Shown here piece by piece: positions 11,200 to 20,817 of a DNA stretch of 64,000 bases. Source of the stretch: Amaranthus tricolor (taxonomy: Eukaryota; Streptophyta; Magnoliopsida; Caryophyllales; Amaranthaceae). The notes under the pieces are model-generated. The model saw nothing but the letters and a program-made list of their open reading frames with translations. It ran no database searches and had not been told where the DNA came from. How positions within the stretch are numbered: the stretch's first letter is position 1; every line of letters begins with the position of its first letter. The stretch is taken from positions 23,054,517 through 23,118,516 of the forward strand of contig NC_080056.1 in the NCBI RefSeq assembly GCF_026212465.1, written 5' to 3'. The position numbers and the translations under genes are program-made.

Positions 11200-12403
11200 T
11201 GTAGGAATACTAATATATGATCGAAAGCAACAAGAGGGGGGGGGGGGGGGGGGGTGAATTGTTTTGTTGTATGTTTAAGATTTTCGCCTCTAAATTTTGC
11301 GGAATTATACTAAGTGAAGATCAAAAACTTAAACTTAAAAACGAAAAGAAAATAATTAAAGGAGACAAAGATTTTACGTGGAAACTCTCTTGGCCTAATA
11401 AGAGAGAAAAACCACGACCCCCCGGGATTTTAAGATTCTCACTATGTTAAGGCAATCAATTACAATTACATAAAACAAATATGCTTCACTTGAAGCTTCT
11501 CTTCTCTAGGCCTAATTCTCTTCTCTTCTATTTTCTCTCCTTCTCTTTCTCTTCTCACGTTTTTCTCTCTTCTCTATTCCCTTAGACTTCCCACAAGTCT
11601 AATTACAATAATTCACACATTAACCCTTACAAGGCCAATTCTTCAAAAGATTTATAATCAAAATAATTACTTAAGAAAAATATAATAAAATAGTTGGCAT
11701 TTAAAACTGAAAATATTTTTCTTAAATTGATCTCCCCTTTATGACATTCCAGATCGCACACTTAGTTTGAGCAAAGTCCCTTCTATTTATAGAGGGAACA
11801 ACCAGCAGTTTTCAACAGCATAACTCCCACGACCTCCACGTTCTCAAAGAAAAGGTGGTGGAATGAATAAATCGTCTGGCTAATATTTGCTCAAAACCCA
11901 TCAGTTTCCATAATACTAAAAATAGCATTAGGAGTTGGAAATAATAAGATCCTAAAAAATAGGAGATCTAGATCTAACTAAGAAAAAGTCTTAGGCTATT
12001 TTTAGAAAGCCTAAAAATAGATTTGCCAACTAATTTATTAATTAGTTAAGTAATTAAATTAATTCTAAACCGTTACATCAACTTAAAACATAGAAAATAA
12101 TTAATTCGAAATTTTCCAGTCGATGCTATTCTTCAGACCTGCTTCGTAGGAACAACGTACTGTCTCCAGCTTTAACTTCTGTCAGATTGTTCATTTAGGA
12201 ACAGTAGACTGTTCATCTTTTTTGAACATTGTAACACTTATCTAACATCTTGAACATATTTAAGACATGTACAACTTCCACGAATCCAAGTCATAGGCTT
12301 CATCAACGATTTAAACTAAACCGGATATATACCTACAAAACAATCTCTAAAATGTTTGTTTATTTAAAAGTGAAGACATCATCAAAACCTTAAGAGGTCA
12401 ACA
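11200..12403 (-). repeat. 3' LTR of Sirevirus copy B
   Basis: 1204 bp with TGTAGGAATAC at the plus-strand left end and AAGAGGTCAACA at the right. Apart from a 19-base G run at about 11235-11253 (12 in the other LTR) it matches 19616-20812 with only about four substitutions seen by eye (for example ATTACAT/ATTACAC near 11468 and CCAGTCG/CCAATCG near 12116). Confidence 0.93.
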
Positions 12404-12419
12404 AATTCCCCCTTTTTGA
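12404..12419 (-). promoter_or_regulatory. Polypurine tract, Sirevirus copy B
   Basis: The minus strand reads ATCAAAAAGGGGGAATT directly before the 3' LTR. The same tract lies next to the 3' LTR of copy C (47433-47448). It serves as the plus-strand primer in reverse transcription. Confidence 0.85.
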
Positions 12420-13198
12420 TGATGGCAAACTTTATAAACAAACTTAAGTGCAAATAGAGTAAAATAAAATTTATAGAGCATACTAGAGATTAAAGTAACT
12501 CTACAAAACTTAGCAAATCAACTTGTTAAAATATAACTTACCAAGTGTTCACAATAAAACAGTTTACTCCATAATATCAAACATATTTTTTTTTTTTTTT
12601 TTTAAAATTTTTCAAGATTTTCAAAATAAATTAACTTAAAACTTCAATCAAATAAACTAAGTTAATAAAAACTGTCATAAATAAAACTAATCATAATTAA
12701 ACTAAGAAAATTAAGAAAATTAAACCAAAAAAAAAAATGTCAGAAGCAAAAACAAAAACAAAACAAAAAAAAATATTCATGAAAACTAATCAACACAGAT
12801 GATCACTAATCTAGCATAAACACAGCAGCACATAACATTCATAGGAATCAATATAAACCAACCAAGATATGCAACTGTGTAATCACGGCTCCTCTTAAGT
12901 TTGTGCATCATCTTCCCCCTTTTGACATCAATCAAAAAGAATTGGGCATTATCAAGTCTCAGCACAAACCATATAGATTTGTTAGTGATGAAAACAACAA
13001 ACAACAATAATAAAAGCAAGTGCTATGAACAATGATTAAACCTGCATAGAGTTAATTTTTCACAGACCATAAGAACAACGAAAAGAAAGTAGCAATTGTT
13101 CAACAGACAAATTTTGCACCTCAGATGGTACAAAACAAAAAGATAAATTGTTTGATAAGAAATACAGCCAGCAAATTTAAAAAGATAAGGGAGAGGGT
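12420..13198 (-). other. 3' untranslated region of Sirevirus copy B, A/T-homopolymer rich
   Basis: Non-coding, with a run of about 20 T near 12582-12603 and several A-rich strings. The equivalent region of copy C (47449-47840) is recognisably similar but shorter. No convincing coding region: an open stretch at 12786-13019 has no counterpart conserved in copy C. Confidence 0.6.
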
Positions 13199-14842
13199 TT
13201 AGGGAACAGTCTCTTCTTCATCAACGTACTCAGTCTGCACCTCCACTGTGTCCAGCTTGGCACCAAGGCGTTGTTCCATTTGGTTCAGCTGATCCACAAT
13301 TGAAGCAAGCGAGACACGAGTTTCATCCTGAAATGCAATGAGTTGAGACTGTAGATCAAGGAGCTTGGAAAGAATGGAATCTGAGGATGCTTTAGGAGAA
13401 GGGTCAGCACAACCAACACCAGGAGAGGATGGAAATGGTGGTGGTGTACAGTGACTAGGTGATGGAGGTGGTGATGAGGTTTGATTTGGTGGTGGAGTGA
13501 TTGGTTTGGGAAAAGGAGGTTCATATGAAGTAGGTTCATCAACCTTTACAGCCTTACCTATTGAAGCAAGCCTCCTACTTTTTCTTGCTTTACCCTTCCT
13601 TAGCAATGCAATAGCAACCTCTTCATCAGAGGAATCATAAGGTACTTCCTCTACAACAGTTTCTTTTTCTCCTTGTTCCCCCTCAATGTTTGTCCCCTCT
13701 TCCTGTTCCCTTTCATTTTCTGCTTCACTGGGAACAGGCCCTTGTTTCTTTTCTTCTTCTTTCTTTTCTTCTTTTTCTATTTTTATTTTAACTTCCTTTT
13801 CAACCTCTTCTTCATCCTCTTCTTCTTCTATTTCCTCATCATCAGAACCAACACAAACTACTTCATCATTTATCAATACCCCTTCATCATTTATTTTTAA
13901 ATGCAAATTTTTCAAACACCTCGCACTAATTTTCATGTTTGGTCCCATTGGGAACTCCAACCCATCCAAAGGGATACCAAACTTACGAAACAACCATGTT
14001 AATAGCCCCCCATATCCAACAACATTCTTCTTCTCTATACAATCGGATAAATGTGATATCATTAAAGATGGAAAATTGATTTTTATGTGATTGTCCATGC
14101 AATAAATCAGTGTTGCATCACGTAAACTCACCTCACTCCTTTTAGATTGTCGGGGCAAGATGAATCTTCGTGCTACATTGTAAAGTAATTTATGCAATGG
14201 TGACAACACATTGTGACTAATTTTCCCTCTTTTCTGTCCTACCCCCAAAAACTTAAAGATTGTTTTTTCATTTATCCCAGAGAAAACGATTTTAGCACCA
14301 ACACAATAAGTATCAAATCCAACATTAGGAATATTAAACCATTCTGCCAACAGAGCACTATTAAATTCTATCGTAATGTCCCTAACCACACTGGAACACT
14401 TACCACCATCATTAGAGAAATTTGCAATAAATTCTCTCATTAGGTTTGGAAACATTGGATTGCAACTATAGTCTGACATTAACGACTCCCATTCCTGAAA
14501 CTTTAAAATTTCATGCAATCTAGGAAAGTTAGTAGAATCATACCAGTATTTGTCCAACCCAAAGCCAACTGTCATATCCTTTGAAACTTCTTCAGCGCTG
14601 TTAGGATCAACATGCTTTGAGCGCTTAACCATTCTGGAAGATGAACTTCCCGTAGAAATCTTTCTTTTGGTGGATGTGGGTTCTGTGGGTTGTTTTGGTG
14701 ATTCTTGCCTAGGTTCAGTGGTTGTGGGTGGAGCATCTGGCGGCATTGTTGGTGGATAAACTACTCTAAGCGGTTTTGGTTGAATGGGGATGGAGGATTT
14801 TGCAGATTTCTTGCTTATTCCGGATGATTTGGGAGATTTCAT
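13199..14842 (-). CDS. Extra ORF after pol in Sirevirus copy B (env position, function unknown)
   Basis: The frame is open from 15016, but the likely start is the ATG at 14842, because copy C begins with the matching MKTPRSSKSGKK there and the upstream codons read a poly-A tract as lysines. This gives about 547 residues. Residues 1-90 are Ser/Thr/Pro/Lys rich. Residues ~90-315 form a compact conserved domain (GFGLDKYWYDST..., EWFNIPNVGFDTY, ISHLSDCIEKKN, LTWLFRKFGIPLDGLEFPMG). A strongly acidic Glu-rich stretch lies at ~330-410, a basic RKGKARKSRR patch near 418, a proline-rich segment at ~437-467, and a predicted coiled coil at ~485-540. No signal peptide or membrane segment is visible, so it is not a typical envelope protein. 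The central domain resembles plant proteins annotated as putative plant transposon protein; that match is from memory of the family and unverified. The basic and acidic tracts would suit a chromatin- or nucleic-acid-associated role, which is inference. Confidence 0.8.
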   Translation of the reverse strand: MKSPKSSGISKKSAKSSIPIQPKPLRVVYPPTMPPDAPPTTTEPRQESPKQPTEPTSTKRKISTGSSSSRMVKRSKHVDPNSAEEVSKDMTVGFGLDKYWYDSTNFPRLHEILKFQEWESLMSDYSCNPMFPNLMREFIANFSNDGGKCSSVVRDITIEFNSALLAEWFNIPNVGFDTYCVGAKIVFSGINEKTIFKFLGVGQKRGKISHNVLSPLHKLLYNVARRFILPRQSKRSEVSLRDATLIYCMDNHIKINFPSLMISHLSDCIEKKNVVGYGGLLTWLFRKFGIPLDGLEFPMGPNMKISARCLKNLHLKINDEGVLINDEVVCVGSDDEEIEEEEDEEEVEKEVKIKIEKEEKKEEEKKQGPVPSEAENEREQEEGTNIEGEQGEKETVVEEVPYDSSDEEVAIALLRKGKARKSRRLASIGKAVKVDEPTSYEPPFPKPITPPPNQTSSPPPSPSHCTPPPFPSSPGVGCADPSPKASSDSILSKLLDLQSQLIAFQDETRVSLASIVDQLNQMEQRLGAKLDTVEVQTEYVDEEETVP

Positions 14843-15383
14843 TTTGAATTTTGAAACTTTTGTGAGAGAAAGAAGGACAATTCTTGAGAGACTAAGGGAC
14901 GGTTTTTGAAAGTAGGGTGAAATGATGTAGGTAGGCAATGATGAGAGGGACGGTTTTTTTTTTTTTTTTTTTTTTAAAGAGGTGAAGTGACGGTTACTTC
15001 CTTCATGTCCCATCACTTAATTGCATTTCATGAAGAAGAAGAACCGTTTCCCAACCATTGTGTTTTTTTAATAAAATGTTGGCCGAAAAAAAAACTTAAA
15101 TAAATTATGAATTATATATTATATATAAATATGAAATTTGACGAGAAAAAGAAAAAAATAACATATAAAATATGATGAAAAAAAAATAAGAAAGAAGAAT
15201 AATGAACATATTGCTGTGGTCTGATCAAACTAACAACATGCAAGCGTAAAAATATTCATAGTACAAGTTTTATTACGTGTTTACCTGATCCATGCAATAA
15301 TTGATTTTCAATCAAGATTTTGAGATCGATTCCTGACCTTTTCATTCTCATGATGCTTCATTGGGAAGTATATGCAACTAACT
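14843..15383 (-). other. Spacer between pol and the extra ORF, Sirevirus copy B
   Basis: About 540 bp without coding function. It contains a run of about 20 T near 14956-14976 and AT-rich sequence. Copy C has a matching spacer (49342-49836). The gap means the extra ORF is not a simple readthrough product of pol and would need its own RNA or a splice. Confidence 0.6.
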
Positions 15384-18300
15384 TTAGTGGAGCTTGATCA
15401 TACCAAGTTCCAATCTCATCTTTTCATATTGTTCCCTAGGAAGTGGTTTGGTCAGAATATCTGCAACTTGTTCATTTGTGTTAACATGCTTCAATATAAT
15501 ATGTTTGTGTTCTACATTGTCCTTAAGAAAATGATGTCTAATATGTATATGTTTAGCACGTGAATGATGCACTGGATCTTTGGATATACATATGGCACTA
15601 GTATTGTCACAATAAATAGGAATGCATTCAACTTTAATACCAAAATCTCTTAGTTGCTGTTTAATCCAAAGCATTTGGGAACAGCAAGCTGCTGCTGCTA
15701 CGTATTCAGCTTCTGCAGTGGATAATGCAACTGTGTTTTGTTTCTTAGAACTCCAAGAAACTAAACATGAGCCAAGAAATTGTACCATACCAGATGTACT
15801 CTTTCTATTAACAAGATCACCTGCATAATCTGCATCACTAAAACCTTTTAAATCATAAACATCACTCTTAGGATAAAATAGGGATAAGTCATCTGTTCCC
15901 TTCAAATATCTCAAAATTCGTTTGACTGCAGTGAGATGTGATTCTTTAGGATTTGATTGAAATCTAGCACACAAACCAACACTAAAGGAAATATCAGGTC
16001 TACTTGCAGTTAGATATAATAAAGAACCTATCATGCCTTTATACATTGTTTGATCTACGTTAGTACCATTTAGGTCTTCATCTAATCTAACATTGGTAGC
16101 CATAGGTGTATGGTTGGTTTTAGCATTATTTAGTCCATATTTCTTAAGAAGTTCTTTGATGTATTTTTGTTGATGAATAAAAATACCATTTTCAGTTTGT
16201 TTAATTTGCAAACCAAGAAAGAAATTTAATTCTCCCATCATGCTCATTTCAAATTCTGTGCCCATAAGGTTAGCAAATTCTTTACATAATGAATCATTAG
16301 TAGCACCAAAAATAATATCATCAACATAAATTTGAACAACCAAAATATTAGAACCTTTATTCTTAAAGAACAAGGTTTTGTCAATTTTTCCTCTTACAAA
16401 GTTATTTTGAATCAAAAACTTTGAAAGTCTTTCGTACCATTGCCTAGGAGCTTGCTTCAAGCCATATAGGGCTTTGTCAAGCTTGTAGACATGATTAGGA
16501 CATGAGGTATTTTCAAAACCTGGGGGTTGTTTCACAAAAACTTCTTCATCAAGATAACCATTTAAAAAAGCACATTTCACATCCATTTGATATAATTTAA
16601 AATTCATAAATGCAGCAAAAGAGATTAAGATTCTGATAGCCTCTAACCTTGCTACTGGAGCAAAAGTCTCAGTGTAGTCAATACCTTCTTGTTGATTATA
16701 ACCTTTAACCACGAGTCTAGCTTTATTTCTAACAATTATTCCATGCTCATCAAGCTTGTTCCGAAATACCCATTTCAAACCAATAACTTTCTTGTTTTTC
16801 GGTTTGGGTTCCAAGTGCCACACTTTGTTTCTCTCAAACTCATTTAATTCATCTTGCATGGCAACTATCCAATCGGAATCCTTAAGAGCTTCCTCGTGAC
16901 TTTTAGGTTCAAGTGATGATAGGAACGCAAAATGTGCACAAAAGTTTCTCAATTGAGATCTAGTTTGTGTTCCCTGATTTATATCACTTATAATCGAATC
17001 AAGAGGATGATATCTTTGATACTTCCAAGGTTTAGGCACAAATTCTCTTGAGGGAACAGTAGCATGTTCTTGTTCAGCGACTTGATTGACATTCTGTTCA
17101 TCTGCTGGATCATTTTGCTCATCTGTGGGAACAGCTGGAATGGGAACAGTCTGCTGGTCCTGTTGTACTGGCAGTTCCTGGATTTGATCAATTTCTTCTG
17201 CCTCTCCTTGTATCAACTGTTCTCTTGCTGTTCCTTGATCTTGCACTTTAATTCCTTCATCATCATCTTCCAAATTTGCAAGACCTATTTTAATGTTACT
17301 TGTTTCCTGTTCACTTGTTGAAAAGTTAGTTTCATCAAAGATTATGTGAACGGACTCCTCTACACACATTGTTCTCTTATTATAAACTCTGTAAGCTTTA
17401 CTTTGTGATGAATAACCAATAAATACTGCCTCATCACTTCTTTCATCAAATTTACCTATGTTTCGTTTTCCATTTACATGAACAAAACATTTGCATCCAA
17501 AAACACGAAAATAGGAGATATTTGGTTTAACACCTTTGAGCAATTCATAAGGTGTCTTAGAAGTGATTGGTCTAATTAGTACTCGATTCAATATATAGCA
17601 TGCAGTATTAACGGCTTCTGCCCAAAAACTCCTAGGTAGACCACTAGCAATCAACATGGTCCTAGCCATTTCTTCTAGGGTTCTATTCTTCCTTTCCACC
17701 ACTCCATTTTGTTGTGGTGTTCTAGGTGCTGAAAAATTGTGATTTATACCATGTTCATTGCAATAATTCATGAAGTTTGAATTTTCAAATTCTTTTCCAT
17801 GATCAGACCTTATGTGAACAATTTGATTATTAGTAGATTTTTGTATTTTATTAGCAAAAGAAATAAACTCATCAAAAGCTTCATCTTTGCTTACGAGAAA
17901 TAATGTCCAAGTGAATCTACTATAATCATCAACAATAACAAACACATACCTTTTGCCACTACGGCTTTGTGTTCTCATTGGTCCACATAAATCCATATGA
18001 ATTAATTCTAATGGTCTAGTGGTAGTCACAACGTTTTTTGCTTTGAAGGATGACCGCACTTGTTTCCCTTTAGCACAGGGATCACAAACTTCATTTTTAA
18101 GAAATTTTATTGCTGGTAATCCTCTTACTAGGTCTTTTGCTCTTAAGGTGTTAATCAATGAGTAACTAGCATGACCTAGGCGCTTGTGCCAAAGAAGTGG
18201 GTCTTCTTCAATAACACTTAAACATGTTAGACTGTTTCTGGGAACAGTGTCCAGGTCCACCACGTAGGTGTTCCCTTTTCTGATTCCCTCCAGCACGGGG

Positions 18301-18614
18301 TCTCCTGTGCTGTTCTTAGAAATTATACATTTTTCAGAAGTAAACTTAACAGAGTTACCTTTGTCGCAAAATTGAGAAATGCTTAACAAATTGTGTTTTA
18401 AATTCTCGACTAAAAATACATTATCGATGGCATGAGAACTGGACCTTCCAACCTTTCCTTTGGCGATTATCTCACCCTTCATATTGTCACCGAAGGTTAC
18501 TGTTCCCCCATCATAGGCTTCAAGTGAGAGAAATTTTGATTTATCACCCGTCATATGCTTGGAACACCCACTGTCGAGATACCATGAGCTGTTCCCCCTC
18601 ACTTGATCCTGCAC
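15384..18614 (-). CDS. pol: Copia polyprotein (protease, integrase, reverse transcriptase, RNase H), Sirevirus copy B, open
   Basis: An unbroken frame of 1076 codons; the first Met at 18614 is only the first in-frame ATG after the gag stop. Domains in order: protease with [10 protein letters not shown] (residues ~14-23); GAG-pre-integrase [10 protein letters not shown] (~148); integrase core with HMDLCGPM (~208), VDDYSRFTW and NGVVERKNR (~304, catalytic Glu); [10 protein letters not shown] and [13 protein letters not shown]; a low-complexity linker rich in [12 protein letters not shown] with [11 protein letters not shown] (~682) and catalytic YVDDIIFG (~763); RNase H with SDADYAGD (~927) and AEAEYVAAA (~967). 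It ends LGMIKLH. It processes the polyprotein, copies RNA to DNA and integrates it. All catalytic motifs look sound. Probably made as a Gag-Pol product by stop suppression or frameshift. With an uninterrupted frame it is the most likely enzyme source for related copies. Confidence 0.93.
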   Translation of the reverse strand: MQDQVRGNSSWYLDSGCSKHMTGDKSKFLSLEAYDGGTVTFGDNMKGEIIAKGKVGRSSSHAIDNVFLVENLKHNLLSISQFCDKGNSVKFTSEKCIISKNSTGDPVLEGIRKGNTYVVDLDTVPRNSLTCLSVIEEDPLLWHKRLGHASYSLINTLRAKDLVRGLPAIKFLKNEVCDPCAKGKQVRSSFKAKNVVTTTRPLELIHMDLCGPMRTQSRSGKRYVFVIVDDYSRFTWTLFLVSKDEAFDEFISFANKIQKSTNNQIVHIRSDHGKEFENSNFMNYCNEHGINHNFSAPRTPQQNGVVERKNRTLEEMARTMLIASGLPRSFWAEAVNTACYILNRVLIRPITSKTPYELLKGVKPNISYFRVFGCKCFVHVNGKRNIGKFDERSDEAVFIGYSSQSKAYRVYNKRTMCVEESVHIIFDETNFSTSEQETSNIKIGLANLEDDDEGIKVQDQGTAREQLIQGEAEEIDQIQELPVQQDQQTVPIPAVPTDEQNDPADEQNVNQVAEQEHATVPSREFVPKPWKYQRYHPLDSIISDINQGTQTRSQLRNFCAHFAFLSSLEPKSHEEALKDSDWIVAMQDELNEFERNKVWHLEPKPKNKKVIGLKWVFRNKLDEHGIIVRNKARLVVKGYNQQEGIDYTETFAPVARLEAIRILISFAAFMNFKLYQMDVKCAFLNGYLDEEVFVKQPPGFENTSCPNHVYKLDKALYGLKQAPRQWYERLSKFLIQNNFVRGKIDKTLFFKNKGSNILVVQIYVDDIIFGATNDSLCKEFANLMGTEFEMSMMGELNFFLGLQIKQTENGIFIHQQKYIKELLKKYGLNNAKTNHTPMATNVRLDEDLNGTNVDQTMYKGMIGSLLYLTASRPDISFSVGLCARFQSNPKESHLTAVKRILRYLKGTDDLSLFYPKSDVYDLKGFSDADYAGDLVNRKSTSGMVQFLGSCLVSWSSKKQNTVALSTAEAEYVAAAACCSQMLWIKQQLRDFGIKVECIPIYCDNTSAICISKDPVHHSRAKHIHIRHHFLKDNVEHKHIILKHVNTNEQVADILTKPLPREQYEKMRLELGMIKLH

Positions 18615-18619
18615 GATAA

Positions 18620-19546
18620 TTAATTGTTAATTACAGGAACCCAGACTTTCTTAGGTTCCTTGTCGATCTTACCTGAATTAATTTGAATGTTATTAATGTA
18701 ATTTCTGTTAGAGACAGTATACTGTTCCCTTTTCTTTGTTATTTCTTTGACTACTATATCTTCTGTTTCTGAAGAATTTTTTGAATTTACGAGCCAACAA
18801 AGCTGCTTCCTCTTCACCAGTTTCTGATTCATCACTTTCATCTGCTGCCAGAGCCAGTCCTTTGTTTCGGGAACTGTCAGCTGTTCCCAAATGCAATTCA
18901 TGGGTCATTAGGGAACCAGCCAGCTCTTCCAGATTAAACTTGGTGAAATCTTTGGACTCCTGGATGGCTGTGACCTTTGCTCTCCAGCGTTCGTCTTGAG
19001 GAAGACTTCTGAGTACCTTTCTAACTTGTTCATCAACGGGAATAATTCTTCCAAGAGAGACTAACTCATTCGTAATATTTGTGAACCTAGTGAACATTTC
19101 TTGAATGCTTTCCCTAGGTTCCATGACGAATCTTTCATACTTCGACATAAGCAAGTCAATCTTGGATCTTTTTACTTCACTTGTACCTTCATGGGTAACT
19201 TCGAGCAGGTCCCAAATCTGCTTAGCGGTTTTGCAACCCATAATGCGATTGTGCTCATTTGGACCAAGCCCACAGTGAAGTAATTTGATAGCTAGGGCGT
19301 TCATCTCCATCTTTTGAAAAAATCTTCCTTCTCGTATTCAGTGATTGGTTTTGGAATAGTTTCGTTGTTGGAGTTGATGGTCGTCACCTCAAAGTCTCCA
19401 ATTTCGATAACTCTCCATACTTGGTAGTTTTCAGCCTTTATGAAGATTTCCATTCTATTTTTCCAGTAGGTATAGAATTTCCCATCAAACATGGGTGGCC
19501 TTTGCGTTGAGTACCCCTCTTCCATGCGTTCGTTCATCTTCATCAT
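18620..19546 (-). pseudogene. Copia gag, Sirevirus copy B, frameshifted and lacking nucleocapsid zinc knuckles
   Basis: Starts near 19546/19537 (MKMNERMEEGYSTQRPP...). A run of six A near 19315, where copy A has four, shifts the frame. The second block (19310-18708) is the UBN2 gag domain (ALAIKLLHCGLGPNEHNRIMG, FTRFTNITNELVSL, LRSLPQDERWRAK). After QRNNKEKGT the frame stops. The sequence then joins a segment that in copies A and C lies after the second zinc knuckle (KIDKEPKKVWVP, 18620-18660). About 850 bp, including both CCHC-type knuckle regions, are missing. AAAGGGAACAG/AAAAGGAACAG-like microhomology lies at the join. Nucleocapsid function should be lost. Confidence 0.85.
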
Positions 19547-19601
19547 CTTGACAGGGAACAGGATACTGCTCTCAGGGTTTCCTGATTAAATGAGGAACAG
19601 G

Positions 19602-19613
19602 GCTCTGATACCA
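19602..19613 (-). promoter_or_regulatory. Primer-binding site (tRNA-iMet), Sirevirus copy B
   Basis: The minus strand reads TGGTATCAGAGC two bases inside the 5' LTR. It is followed on the minus strand by CCTGTTCC, one of the family-wide CTGTTCC words. Confidence 0.92.
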
Positions 19614-19615
19614 AT

Positions 19616-20812
19616 TGTAGGAATACTAATATATGATCGAAAGCAACAAGAGGGGGGGGGGGGTGAATTGTTTTGTTGTATGTTTAAGATTTTCGCCTCT
19701 AAATTTTGCGGAATTATACTAAGTGAAGATCAAAAACTTAAACTTAAAAACGAAAAGAAAATAATTAAAGGAGACAAAGATTTTACGTGGAAACTCTCTT
19801 GGCCTAATAAGAGAGAAAAACCACGACCCCCCGGGATTTTAAGATTCTCACTATGTTAAGGCAATCAATTACAATTACACAAAACAAATATGCTTCACTT
19901 GAAGCTTCTCTTCTCTAGGCCTAATTCTCTTCTCTTCTATTTTCTCTCCTTCTCTTTCTCTTCTCACGTTTTTCTCTCTTCTCTATTCCCTTAGACTTCC
20001 CACAAGTCTAATTACAACAATTCACACATTAACCCTTACAAGGCCAATTCTTCAAAAGATTTATAATCAAAATAATTACTTAAGAAAAATATAATAAAAT
20101 AGTTGGCATTTAAAACTGAAAATATTTTTCTTATATTGATCTCCCCTTTATGACATTCCAGATCGCACACTTAGTTTGAGCAAAGTCCCTTCTATTTATA
20201 GAGGGAACAACCAGCAGTTTTCAACAGCATAACTCCCACGACCTCCACGTTCTCAAAGAAAAGGTGGTGGAATGAATAAATCGTCTGGCTAATATTTGCT
20301 CAAAACCCATCAGTTTCCATAATACTAAAAATAGCATTAGGAGTTGGAAATAATAAGATCCTAAAAAATAGGAGATCTAGATCTAACTAAGAAAAAGTCT
20401 TAGGCTATTTTTAGAAAGCCTAAAAATAGATTTGCCAACTAATTTATTAATTAGTTAAGTAATTAAATTAATTCTAAACCGTTACATCAACTTAAAACAT
20501 AGAAAATAATTAATTCGAAATTTTCCAATCGATGCTATTCTTCAGACCTGCTTCGTAGGAACAACGTACTGTCTCCAGCTTTAACTTCTGTCAGATTGTT
20601 CATTTAGGAACAGTAGACTGTTCATCTTTTTTGAACATTGTAACACTTATCTAACATCTTGAACATATTTAAGACATGTACAACTTCCACGAATCCAAGT
20701 CATAGGCTTCATCAACGATTTAAACTAAACCGGATATATACCTACAAAACAATCTCTAAAATGTTTGTTTATTTAAAAGTGAAGACATCATCAAAACCTT
20801 AAGAGGTCAACA
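19616..20812 (-). repeat. 5' LTR of Sirevirus copy B
   Basis: 1197 bp, TG...CA ends, nearly identical to 11200-12403. It contains a 12-base G run at about 19652-19663 and a TATA box on the minus strand at 20191-20201. Confidence 0.93.
20191..20201 (-). promoter_or_regulatory. TATA box in 5' LTR of Sirevirus copy B
   Basis: The minus strand reads CTATAAATAGA. Conserved in place in copies A and C. Likely drives the genomic RNA leftward across gag and pol. Confidence 0.65.
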
Positions 20813-20817
20813 ACTGT
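20813..20817. repeat. Target duplication ACTGT, right side of Sirevirus copy B
   Basis: Matches 11195-11199; see the empty site at 27954-27962. Confidence 0.92.

Larger units (their letters stand above)
11200..20812 (-). mobile_element. Sirevirus-type Copia retrotransposon, copy B, young; pol and extra ORF open, gag defective
   Basis: Full structure on the minus strand: 5' LTR 19616-20812, PBS 19602-19613, gag, pol 18614-15384, extra ORF 14842-13199, PPT 12404-12419, 3' LTR 11200-12403, ACTGT target duplication. The two LTRs differ by a G-run length (19 versus 12) and about four substitutions in 1.19 kb, so the insertion is recent. Pol is open from end to end. Gag has a frameshift near 19315 and an internal deletion of roughly 850 bp that removes both zinc knuckles. 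Placement in Sirevirus rests on UBN2-type gag, ~1.2 kb LTRs, pol sequence style and an extra ORF between pol and the 3' LTR. Confidence 0.93.

Noticed and set aside
11217..11450. 77-codon frame with a poly-Gly start (and its copies near 19590 and 54907)
   Set aside because: Antisense frame at the LTR end created by the variable G run; its length and frame change with run length.
12786..13019. Hydrophobic 77-codon minus-strand frame in the 3' UTR of Sirevirus B
   Set aside because: Not conserved in copy C and surrounded by homopolymer-rich non-coding DNA.
13199..14842. Calling the extra Sirevirus ORF an envelope gene
   Set aside because: No signal peptide, no membrane segment and no surface-glycoprotein features are visible; only its position is env-like.
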